A program made the translations under genes and the position numbers. Shown piece by piece: positions 54,202-63,855 of a DNA stretch of 64,000 nucleotides. Positions within the stretch are counted from its first letter, which is position 1, and each line of letters opens with the position of its first letter. Below the pieces are notes generated by a model. That model made no database searches and was not told the DNA's origin. It worked only from the letters and a program-made list of their open reading frames with translations. The stretch covers positions 6,298,605 to 6,362,604 of the forward strand of contig OX421507.1 in assembly GCA_949126835.1 (NCBI GenBank). The letters run 5' to 3'. The stretch is from Anisus vortex (taxonomy: Eukaryota; Mollusca; Gastropoda; Planorbidae).

Positions 54202-54419
54202 CAGGGTTAGGAAACCTACGGCACGCGTGCCAGGATTGGCACGCAGAATAATTTTCAATGGCACGCGGAAGACCCACACAAATTCAGTTCAAATCTTTGT
54301 TGTTGTTTTTTTACAAGAAATTGATTGGTGGTGTATGTTGACTACTCTGTCTCTTGGCACGCTGAATGAATTATAAATCCCTATTTTGCCCTCTCTTATC
54401 AAAAGGTTGCCGATCCCTG
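54202..54419. mobile_element. hAT MITE, family H1, 218 bp
   Basis: Ends CAGGGTTAGGAAACC and GGTTGCCGATCCCTG, flanks GTCTACGC and GTCTAAGG (6/8). Interior GGCACGCGTGCC and AATGGCACGCGGAAGAC match the 10.7 kb copy. Confidence 0.88.
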
Positions 54420-54427
54420 GTCTAAGG

Positions 54428-55254
54428 TCCCCCACCCCTTCTCATTTCATATTTTCGGCATCGTTTTTGTCATTCGTACTTCAGAAAAAAAAAAAAGGAT
54501 TTATAAGAACTATTTTTATTATTCTTTTTTTAAAGCGCATTAGCCTGTGTATATGGGGGAAAGGGAGGAGGGGAGGGTGGGGAGAGAAATAAGACATATT
54601 TTTTGTTGTGGGGGGGGTGGCATATTATACACATTCCCCTCTCTCTCTCACTGAGGAAATGTTGACACATATAGGCCTACTATCACTTGCAAACAAACAC
54701 AAACTCCCCCTTGGTGGGGGAAACAAAATCAACGTTGTCGCGTTCTGTTCAACAGTTGAGACTTGTATATATACATATATAAAAAAAAATGAGCTGGCGT
54801 TGTCACAAGTCACGACGGCATTCAGTGGTTAACCTCATAGTTGCGTCGATAAAACACATCTGAAGAAAGCAGTATCACAATGACATTTGCAGTAGGGGGG
54901 GTTATAGAGTTTCTGTGGCGTTCAGACAGAGCCCCTTTTTTTTTCGTTGTCATTTGAACAAAAAACCTGTTTTAAAGGATAGACCTAGAGGCTCTTTCGA
55001 GGGTTTACACATCTTGTGATCACAATCCAAACCTCTGTAAATATGTTAACTGTTTTTAAGTAAATAAGTAGACTCTATCCCTTTTCCAGTTGCTCTAGAG
55101 AAAATGACATCAGCGCAAACACCACCTCGTAGCGAACACCATTCAAAAAAGCATTCGCAGTTTCTCAACTTTTCATGTATACTACGAAAACGAGCGTCAG
55201 TTTAAGACTACTTTTGATTTCCTTTTTACATTTAGATGTGTTTGCTATCGGATC
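54428..55254. other. No gene seen
   Basis: Contains G-rich patches (54555-54625) and a T run. No supported feature. Confidence 0.4.
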
Positions 55255-55335
55255 TTAACCCTTCCCGTACCGACCTACTTCTATCTATGCTGCCTTCAGT
55301 TCCGCTATATACGCGCCCGGGACTGTAAGGGTTAA
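55255..55335 (+). mobile_element. 81-bp TTAA mini-element, copy 3
   Basis: TTAACCCTTCCCGTACCGAC to GGGACTGTAAGGGTTAA, 81 bases including both TTAA. Confidence 0.92.
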
Positions 55336-55829
55336 ATTTCATATAGACCTAGTTAAGTAACAATCCTGTTGTAATTTGTAATATGTTCGCAATGAAGTGT
55401 GCAAAAAGTAGGATTGTTCGTCATAGCGAACACTTTTTATTTTTCTGCTGCAGTGGGTATCTAGAGTAATGCCACTATTCTTTAAAAATGTATTTATGCA
55501 TGTGAACACTTAAACACTTGTTCAATAGAATCGTTTTCTGAAAAGTCAGGTCTAGATCTACATGGAACCGCAATAAACTAAACCCTAAATTGGTCCCTAA
55601 ATGACAATCAATATGTTGAAATGGAGCAACCTCACATTGACTGTACGACCAACATGCTATTGAAAACGAACAAAAAAGAATTATGTTTGTCAAGTGGCAA
55701 CGGATTTTTAAACAATCAGTTGCAAAAGAACAAATGTCAAAGCTGTATATCTTCCCTTTTGTTGAGGGAGCATTCAAAAGTTTTGACCGAAAAATAAATA
55801 CATGACAAATTATGTGGAGATTTTTATTT
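55336..55829. other. No gene seen between inverted mini-elements
   Basis: 494 bases flanked by mini-element copies 3 (+) and 4 (-). A 100-codon minus frame (55475-55777) has no recognisable domain and is probably chance. Confidence 0.45.
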
Positions 55830-55910
55830 TTAACCCTTACAGTCCCTGGCGCGTATATAGCGGAACTGAAGGCAGCATAGATAGAAGTGGGTCGGTACGG
55901 AAAGGGTTAA
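55830..55910 (-). mobile_element. 81-bp TTAA mini-element, copy 4
   Basis: Same element inverted: TTAACCCTTACAGTCCC to CGGTACGGAAAGGGTTAA. Confidence 0.92.
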
Positions 55911-56030
55911 AATGGTTAATATCTTATGCCGCAGCTTATAAAAAAAATAGGAATGTTTTTCCCGCGTTATTGAATTATTGAATGTGCACTTGTTAGACAG
56001 TTTGAACCCTTCCTCTCCCTACATCCAGTG

Positions 56031-56555
56031 AGGCCGGCTGGTCCTGCGGCTAGTTCAGCAGACTGTCAACAACACGTCCCGGGTTCTATTCTTGCCGCCG
56101 ACCAATCCCTGCCGCCCTGCAGTAATTTTGGGCCTAGTAATAATCTTCTATCTAGAACAGGGGTCGAGAACCTATGGCTCGCGAGCCAGATGTGGCTCTA
56201 TTGATGGCTGCATCTGGCTCGCAGACAAATGTTCAATTATACAAAAATATATATTTCTTTAGACTCCTTTGATCAACATATTAATTGCATATTAATATGA
56301 GCTAAAGTCTACTGCAGCTCAGCGTCAGAAGTGGTAAAGGAGATAAACTCCGCTGAATTAAAAGACAGAAAAATAGCAACCCTGCATTCATTATAATTAA
56401 AGGGAAATTTACTTGAATTTTTAGTTTTAAATATAATGTATGGCCCATTATGGCTCTCGCAGAATTACTTTTCAAAATATGTGGTCTCCATGGCTCTCTC
56501 AGATAAAAAGGTTCCCGACACCTGATCTAGAAGGAACGTCTGTAAACTTATATAA
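56031..56555 (+). mobile_element. SINE-2 copy 2, interrupted by a MITE
   Basis: AGGCCGGCTGGTCCTGCGGC, CCCGGGTTCTATTCTTGCCG, ATCCCTGCCGCCCTGCAG, then AATAATCTTCTATCTAGAA, the hAT MITE, and the rest of the LINE-like tail AGAAGGAACGTCTGTAAAC. Removing the insert restores the same tail as copy 1. Confidence 0.9.
56158..56524. mobile_element. 367-bp hAT MITE with perfect target duplication
   Basis: Ends CAGGGGTCGAGAACC and GGTTCCCGACACCTG. ATCTAGAA lies on both sides (56150-56157, 56525-56532). Subterminal TGGCTCGCGAGCCA palindrome. No coding sequence. Confidence 0.95.
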
Positions 56556-57078
56556 TCAACACCTCCCACAGCCCCCTTCCTTTCCACACACACAAATACA
56601 GCGAGACAACAGGTCTCAAAACTTGTCACGTATTAACGACGGTGTTGCCCCCAACCCCTGGACATAAATCCTGAACACATAATATAATTTATTGCCCCTA
56701 GAAAAAAAAATGAAGATATAAAAATGCAGTATGTTTGTACAGGTACGTGACGTTTTGGCGCTGCCATTTCTTTCTTTCGTTCTTTCGCTATCGTTCTAAC
56801 TTTCTGCAACAAACGCTCGTTTTGTATTGCCCCCGTCACCTTTTTCCCCCACATGTTATTATTTCTATTATTTAAGTGTTGACCAAATACAACTCTCATT
56901 ACAATAAAATGATTTCACCTGCCGCAATGGTTATTGATCTTAAATCTAGATCGATGTGTTACTTCATGTAAGACTTGTTAAAAACTAGAAACTGACTCCA
57001 CTCCAGATTTTATCTTCCTTTGTTAAATTAAATAAAAAATCATTAAATTTTCTTCACATTCAGAAACCAGTTTGCATT
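56556..57078. other. No gene seen
   Basis: Ordinary AT-rich sequence without a supported feature. Confidence 0.4.
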
Positions 57079-57079
57079 A

Positions 57080-57166
<87 letters not shown>

Positions 57167-57190
57167 GTGTGTGTGTGTATATATATAGCC
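57079..57190. repeat. (TA)n microsatellite
   Basis: Nearly pure TA from 57079 to about 57167, then TGTGTGTGTG and TATATATA. Confidence 0.97.
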
Positions 57191-58287
57191 TATATTTGTA
57201 CTGATTTTGTAGTGTGTTATACAGAATTACAGTTGTTAAGTCATAATCGGTTTTATTAGGACAGCCCGATACATCCCAATCCACACTTACCATTCACAAC
57301 TTACAAGTGTCATCGAACGATTGTAAAACCAGAATTTTATTGTTATGTTATTGTTCTATACATGGAGTCACCCCTACTCACTGTAGGCCTACGCCCAGTT
57401 TACAATACCCCCTCCCCCCCCCCTCCCCCCCCCCATTCGCCCACCCTAAGTATTAGCCACTTAGCGATATTTGCTTTTACGGTTTTTGTTTGCCGAATGA
57501 AAACAAATTATTATCTGGACATCGCAAAGCTATCTCATGCTTTCTTATATCTTCACGCCCATTACAAACACAAGATTCTAATGGTTCGTAGGCAAAGTAT
57601 CCGCATATTTATAAAAAAACACACACACTCGTTGATAAAATAGATATATAGGCCTATGGATGAAATATTTTAATGCTTCACTGGCCCTATGTGGGGGAGG
57701 GGAGGCTCACAATTAAATGCCTAGGACCTAACTGCTTTATCTTAATTCGACCCTTCTCATGCGTAGCTAATATGTCTTCCATTTTCCTTGATCACCTTTA
57801 TAAAAAATTTAAAAAAAAATAAAAAAAGAGCTTATCATGTTAGACGCGCCTTAAGATAAAAAGTTCGCAATATAATGTAATATACATACCGGTAATACGG
57901 TTATTTTTTTCTTTTAATTAAACATTCTTTACCAGAAACCTTCTTGGTCGCGCTAAGTGCGGGGGTAATGAGGGTGTGGAAGAAAGGGCGGCTGTCAAAT
58001 TGAAAAATAGCGAGAGACATACTTTTGATTTGTGCAACTTGAAGCGACGCATCGTACAGGTGTTTCTTTTGTGTATGATCCTGAGCCTCCGGTACACCGA
58101 ATTACACAAACATAGACAAACATAGACACAAACACACAAATAGCCTACACACAGATACAAACAGATAGGTAAATATATACCTACCCTGCGTGTGGTGTCT
58201 ATACTCCATACTAGTCTATACCAATATTTGCACACACATATACACACACTAAAAGCCCATACGTATAGACACCCATGAAAAAAATAA
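57191..58287. other. No gene seen
   Basis: Poly-C near 57413-57434, CA-rich patch 58100-58260. Open frames here are low-complexity. Confidence 0.4.
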
Positions 58288-58973
58288 TGCATACGTCTAT
58301 GCATAGGAGCATTTAGAACTACTCCATGTAACAGTTTACAAATAGAAGCAAACGAACCACCACTACAAAATACAAGACTCAAACTATCATTACAATATGC
58401 ACTAAAATTTAAATCCTTACCGAATAATCCAGCGTATTTATGTGTTTTTCACCCACAAGAAAAAAACAGCTTTACTAAAAACTCAAAATGTATACCAACT
58501 TTTGGACTAAGAATTGAAAAAGAAATGATCGAAACTAAAATTGAATTTAGATTGATAAAAAGATATTATATACCAAAAATTTCACCATCGCTTTTTGAAA
58601 TCCCGCCTATAAACTTAGAATTAAACCAAAGAAAGTAAAAGGATTCTTGCATGAATATGTTTCAAGATGTGATACAAAAACCTGGCATGATACGGGCCAA
58701 CTTGTTCGAAAGGACGCAGTTATTCTCTGCAGACTACATACAGGACATACAAAACTAACACATTCGTTTCTCTTAAAACGAGAAACGGCCCCAATGTGTG
58801 CTTTCTGCAATGTCAACTTAGCAGTGTCTCACATTTGGTTGGAGTGTAATACGTTTAAAGAAATTCGACGAAAATTCTATTACTGTAGAACTCTTCATGA
58901 ACTTTTGAGCAAAATTAAACCAAAGCATAAAATAAACTATATTAAAGACATACAACTGTACAACAGAATTTAA
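58288..58973 (+). pseudogene. I-clade-like LINE, C-terminal part of ORF2
   Basis: From 58288: CIRLCIGAFRTTPCNSLQIE, ANEPPLQNTRLKLSLQYALK, then FEIPPINLEL. A frameshift near 58635 leads into VKGFLHEYVSR and RLHTGHTKLTHSFLLKR, then APMCAFCNVNLAVSHIWLEC and YNRI with a stop. These are the post-RT region and the C-terminal CCHC-like motif (CxxC...H....C) of I/Nimb-type LINEs that carry RNase H. Such elements normally have about 150 residues of RNase H between the IPP and GHTRLTH motifs; only about 50 are here and no RNase H motif is visible, so that domain appears deleted or degraded. Inactive. Confidence 0.82.
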
Positions 58974-59086
58974 ACATATAAGAACATTAAAATGGATACA
59001 AGAGAAAAATGACAACAAAGTTATCAAAAAGGCCCTATATAACCTTCGATGTTGGTGGGCCGGAAATTCAACAATTCAATCCAATA

Positions 59087-59375
59087 CACACACATACAAA
59101 CTCAATAAGCCCACAAACATACAAACTCAATAAGCCCACAAACATACAAACTCAATAAGCCCACACACATACAAGTTCAATAAGCCCACACACATACAAA
59201 CTCAATAAGCCCACACACATACAAACTCAATAAGCCCATACACATACAAACTCAATAAGCCCACACACATACAAACTCAATAAGCCCAAAAACATACAAA
59301 CTCAATAAGCCCACACACATACAAACCCAATAAGCCCACACACATAAAAACTCAATAAGCCCACACACATACAAA
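59087..59375. repeat. 25-bp tandem repeat, about 11 copies
   Basis: Unit CTCAATAAGCCCACACACAT plus ACAAA; starts at 59101, 59126, 59151 and so on. It begins about 110 bases after the LINE stop, so it may have grown from the LINE 3' tail. Confidence 0.95.
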
Positions 59376-59720
59376 CAGACAGTCACGAGTACATATACAT
59401 ACCTTGCACATGATGTTAATACCAATTTTTCACGCACTGGTTTAATTACACACACAAAGACAGGCTCAATAAAAAGATTGAAAATATATCAATGATTGTC
59501 AAACACTCAGTACAGGCAGCAATCTTGCAATCATCAATCAATCAATCAATACAGTAAAGAACTCATTTTTATAAAAACTCACAATTCCTAATTCTAAATG
59601 TTATAATTATAGAAATTTTTATTTATAACGAAATCAGCTTTTTTTTTTTACATTTATGTTTCTAAGTTTAGTTTGTTGATTTTTATCTTTAGAGTGGACG
59701 GGGGGTGATCCCATAAATCA
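59376..59720. other. No gene seen
   Basis: Short (ATCA)n run near 59535. Nothing else supported. Confidence 0.4.
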
Positions 59721-59728
59721 TTCGTAAC

Positions 59729-60518
59729 TAGGGTTGCCAGACGGCCGGCAAAAGGAGGACATGTACTCCTTTTTAGCCCTGTGTCCTCCGTCCGGCAGGC
59801 AAAGCTAAAAAAAAAACTTAAAATGTCCGGCTTTTGTACGGCAAAGTAGTTTTAAAATCTTTAGTGCACTTTTCATGTTCTGTCAATAAGTGGCTGGATC
59901 TGGTATTAAAGCAAAACAATGGAGTTGCTCAAATGCGAGATGCTTTTCAGAATTACTAAAAAGTTTTGAACTTTTTTTCTGTATACCTGGACACAATGGT
60001 AATGTGGAAAGAGTGTTCTCATTGATAAACGCCCAATGGACAAAGTAAAGAAACATACTCTCAATAGACTATGTCAAGAGCATCATTCTTACAAAGTAAA
60101 ACTTGAAAAATTCCACATGCAAACAGTTTAATACATTTGTGCTTGCTAAAAGTTGGCTCGTCAGAGAAATATTATGTTGTATGATACTGTATTAACTGTA
60201 GAATTGACTGTTTAATTTTCTATTAATATAGTATTGTTGCATTTTGAAAACAAACTCAATTGAATTTAGACTATATTAAATTATTTTATTTTACAATAAT
60301 TTTCGTGGTTAATTTACAAATACATAGACCTAGTTATTGGCAACCATTGTAGTAAAATTGAACTGATTGCTGGTTAAATCCGCATTCAATTGAAAAAATT
60401 ACAATGATTTAAATGAATCTCTCAATGTGTCCTCCTTTTGGAACCCATGTGTCCTCCTTTGTCCTCCTTTTTGTCTCTCTATGTCCTCCTTTTGGTACCC
60501 ATGTATCTGGCAACCCTA
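59729..60518 (+). mobile_element. hAT element, TAGGGTTGCCAGAC family, complete ends
   Basis: Starts TAGGGTTGCCAGACGGCCGG and ends CTGGCAACCCTA. TTCGTAAC duplicated at 59721-59728 and 60519-60526. The interior reads PGHNGNVERVFSLINAQWTK (59988-60047), the dimerisation motif of hAT transposases, after a large deletion. Subterminal TGTCCTCCTTTT repeats. Confidence 0.93.
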
Positions 60519-60707
60519 TTCGTAACAGAAGAGCACTCAGTAATCCAATACGTTCACACGTAACAGCATAGCACCAAGTAATCGAATACTTTCTATGCTT
60601 CTAAGTTTACATTTGAACACGTTTACGCCTTTTGTGCTGACCATTCCAACCGTAACGCCGAACTAACGTTTGAAAGTAGATCTAGAGTAATCTTGACTCT
60701 AGAATAA

Positions 60708-60870
60708 CGGTCGGCAACCTACGGCACGAGTGCCTTACTTGACACGCAGAGCAATTTACAATGGCACGCGAAAGATGCCTTATTATGTTATTCAAGTCTT
60801 TATTACAAGAAGAGAGCAGGATGACATTTAGTCTGTTGGCACGTTGAATGAAATAGAAATCTGCTCTCGA
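60708..60870 (+). mobile_element. hAT MITE H1, right end missing
   Basis: ACGGTCGGCAACCTACGGCA, AATGGCACGCGAAAGATGCC, TTGGCACGTTGAATG. The right terminus is not found. Confidence 0.75.
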
Positions 60871-61339
60871 CTATTATGCGATGTAGATCATGTAGATCAT
60901 ATTTGTAAGAATAGGCTAAGCAACATTAGCTTTGGCGAAGTGCTAGCATTATTACATTTAAAAAAAAATAAACACACATAAAAGATAATTTCTTGATTAA
61001 CCATGAGATTGTGGGCAGGGTTAGGCTATTCAAAAACTGTCGAGAGTAACAGCTACAGTTAAATTTTTAACCCGATTACGATGTGGCTCATTTAATTTAA
61101 ATACTTAATTACTTAATGTCTTCAGTAAAAAAAAATAATAGCCATTATTTTTTTTTTAATCTTTAGCTTTCTTTCCATTGTATTTTATAACATTTTTATC
61201 TGTAGCTTATACAAGCCGGGAAATTTAGCTTGTGTTTTAGGCCTATATATAAACGATTCGCCACGGTTCATAAAAGGCTATTCTTTATAGTAGTAGGCAT
61301 AATATGTTCGACAATTTTTTTTCTATGAATAGAACTATA
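60871..61339. other. No gene seen
   Basis: AT-rich; one TAGGCCTA at 61237. No supported feature. Confidence 0.4.
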
Positions 61340-61347
61340 GGCCAAAT

Positions 61348-61530
61348 CAGTGCCGTTTTTTAGGGATTTGGGGGCCCGGGGGGGGTTGGCCTCTTTATGG
61401 GCCCCTGCATTTTGACATTAGACATTATGACATGAGAAAAAACAATCTTTGGCGACCCCCTGAAGTAGGGGCCCGGGGTGGACTTTCGAATTTGGACCCC
61501 CCCCCCTCCTCTCCCCTAGCTACGCCACTG
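61348..61530. mobile_element. hAT MITE, family H3, 183 bp
   Basis: CAGTGCCGTTTTTTAGGG to CTAGCTACGCCACTG; flanks GGCCAAAT and GGCCTAAT (7/8). The interior matches 18938-19132. Confidence 0.88.
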
Positions 61531-61750
61531 GGCCTAATGTAGTCATTGACAAAGGCAAGGAGGGGATGGGGGCTGAGAATATCTGACGAAAAGTTTAAAG
61601 AAGTGGGAGGAACATAATAACATAAAATAATGTCCCAGACATAGAGAGAAATATACAGACATAAAAGCCAAATCAAGATAATAAGTCTAATATTGATAAC
61701 GCCAGAACAAAAATAAAAAAAAATTTGACGAACAAACTGAATTTAGGTCA

Positions 61751-61793
61751 GTAATCTTCTTTATAGAAGGAGCGTCTGTAATGCATAAGATAG
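61751..61793 (+). repeat. LINE 3'-tail copy
   Basis: GTAATCTTCTTTATAGAAGG then AGCGTCTGTAATGCATAAG, nearly identical to 1009-1047. Confidence 0.8.
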
Positions 61794-62463
61794 GTCAAGT
61801 ACGAATTCTACGCGACGTCACACTTATGCGTCATAGCATACGCCCATTTTTAGATACATGACTTAACTTTGACCTTGACCTTAAGCACTCGTTCTGTTTT
61901 CACTTTTCATGGACCTATCTATATTGTCTCTTATAAGACATCTAAGATCGGTGGAGAGTGTAGTTCCAACTTTATTGTTTTATTTTTTAATCCCTCTCTC
62001 TCGATATGTAGCCTAAGGATTCTTCTTCTTCTATTCTTATTCTTTGTGTGTGGACCGGTTTCGGGGGATGGGAGACAGCGGGATGCCCATTACGAATTTA
62101 GGATTGAAACTTTGCCAATGATTCCAAGACTAGATCTTTTATTATTAGTGAATTTAGAGTTGGCAACAGACTACAGATATGCTATTTCATTATAATGATA
62201 ATAATTATTATTATAATAGCTTGGACTCGTTCTTTCAATAAAGGCATAGATTAGTAATTAACTCCCATTTATAGAGCTTGGTATATCATGCGAATAAATT
62301 CCTATTGCCCTTGAAAGGGTATTAAATTAGCCTTCTCTGCCCCCCCCCCCCCGCCCCAATCCCTTCCCGACACCAGCGACCGCCACACCCTCATTGCGTT
62401 TGAATTCCACACATTCCGGATTTCTACAATATTTCCAAGTCGACGCCACTTGCTGTCCTTCCA
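61794..62463. other. No gene seen
   Basis: Poly-C at 62341. The 108-codon frame at 61869-62195 has no recognised domain. Confidence 0.4.
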
Positions 62464-62603
62464 AAAGGGGCGGGGCTAAAGCTGTAAGGCGGAACTTTCC
62501 CACCGAAACTCGACGCAGCTCGCACGCTACGATTTATAATGCGGCAGCAACGAGATTACGAGATCATATATATATACTATACCCTACATGCTCTATGTCA
62601 TTC
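62464..62603 (+). promoter_or_regulatory. Predicted promoter near right edge
   Basis: GC box GGGGCGGGG at 62467-62475, TATATATATA from 62567, and an exact initiator TCATTC at 62598-62603 whose A (62600) is 33 bases after the first TATA T. The order and spacing match the promoter at 17167. The local sequence is GC-richer than the surroundings. Confidence 0.45.
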
Positions 62604-62872
62604 TATGACATGGGTTTATCCGTTCAGAACGTTTGTAAATATTTTTTGTAAAAACAAATTCTGTAAATCTAGACTCTACAAGTCAGAGCATAAAAAAGCG
62701 AGTTTTGTGTCAACACAAATTTGTAGATAGGCCTATAGTGCCCAGTGGAAAAGTGAGATACACTAGTTTATGTTGTGTTTTTCTTTATTGGCTATTGTCG
62801 ACATAGAGATAGAGCATACAGAGCTATTTTTCTATATCTTTTTTGGTGTATTTCACGCAGTGGCTAACTAAG
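62600..62872 (+). other. Predicted first exon of an unidentified gene
   Basis: Ends CTAAG/GTAAGTCAAC, a near-consensus donor at 62872/62873. The frame from the ATG at 62607 to 62730 (MTWVYPFRTFVNIFC...) is short and probably a chance or upstream frame. The downstream exon is not in the window. Confidence 0.35.
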
Positions 62873-63523
62873 GTAAGTCAACAATTAATTTAAAACTTTT
62901 TTTTAAAACATATTATATTCTCTTCGTCGCTCGCTTTAATTTAGCCTTCCTAAACTCTACCTCCTCCTCCACGCCACCCTTCCCCTACACACACGCACCC
63001 TCCACACACACACATGCCCCCATATGCGGATCGCATGAAATATTTTTTTTTATTATCAATAAATGTCTCTATTAGTCAACATTGCCACTATAGTTCTATA
63101 TGCTGTTGAGTGTTGCTGCATGGTTGATCCCGAGGTCCTCGCACAGGTAAAACGATATAATGACACTGTATTCCCCCTCTCCAGGTAGTAAAAGGAAGGC
63201 GATATTTCTTAGCATGAATGATCAAAGCATTTGCCAATTAGTGCATAGACTAGGCCAACTTTACAATATAATGAAGGCAGTAGAAATAATGTATAAAAGA
63301 GTCCATGCCGTAAAAATATAAAATTCAAAACAAAGGAAGAGGAAAACTGAAAAAAGAAAGATAAAAAAATATGATTATACTAATTACAGTGTTTGTATGC
63401 TTGACAGTTATAGCAATGGGATTAATAATAGCGTGAAGATTGGTATTACATTTTGTTTGTTTCAGTTTATGTTAAATTTCACTAAAACATTTGAACGGAG
63501 TTTGTGTATGTGGTAGCAGGAGG
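62873..63523. other. No gene seen (possible intron)
   Basis: AT-rich with a CA-rich patch (62960-63020). Consistent with intron but not proven. Confidence 0.3.
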
Positions 63524-63531
63524 GTCTAGTC

Positions 63532-63847
63532 CAGGGGTCGCAAACACGCGTTTGCTAGTAAGCTTACGAAAAAATGTACTATTCGTGAAATTCAGACAGC
63601 TACTCCTGATACGCATCAAATTTTATTGTTAACTTTATATACGTAACATACTAACATACTTAATAATAATGATAGTTCACTTTGATATAATTCTTTGTGT
63701 CTGAATTTTAAATTGGCATATTATTAGTGCTAAGTAGTCAATGAGTTAACAGTTATTAGGGTCGGGTTGTTGGGGGGGGGGGGGGCCTTTAACACATCTC
63801 TTAAGTGATAAAACGGCACATGCTTTCATTCGAGTTTGAGAGCCCTG
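63532..63847. mobile_element. 316-bp hAT MITE with perfect target duplication
   Basis: CAGGGGTCGCAAAC at the left, GTTTGAGAGCCCTG at the right; GTCTAGTC at 63524-63531 and 63848-63855. Poly-G near the right end. Confidence 0.93.
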
Positions 63848-63855
63848 GTCTAGTC

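Noticed and set aside
55255..55910. Composite transposon bounded by inverted 81-bp mini-elements
   Set aside because: The same mini-element occurs alone elsewhere with its own TTAA borders; the 494-base interior shows no cargo gene, so chance proximity is simpler.
59087..59375. CRISPR-like array of regular repeats
   Set aside because: Units are contiguous 25-bp tandem copies without spacers, in a eukaryotic context.
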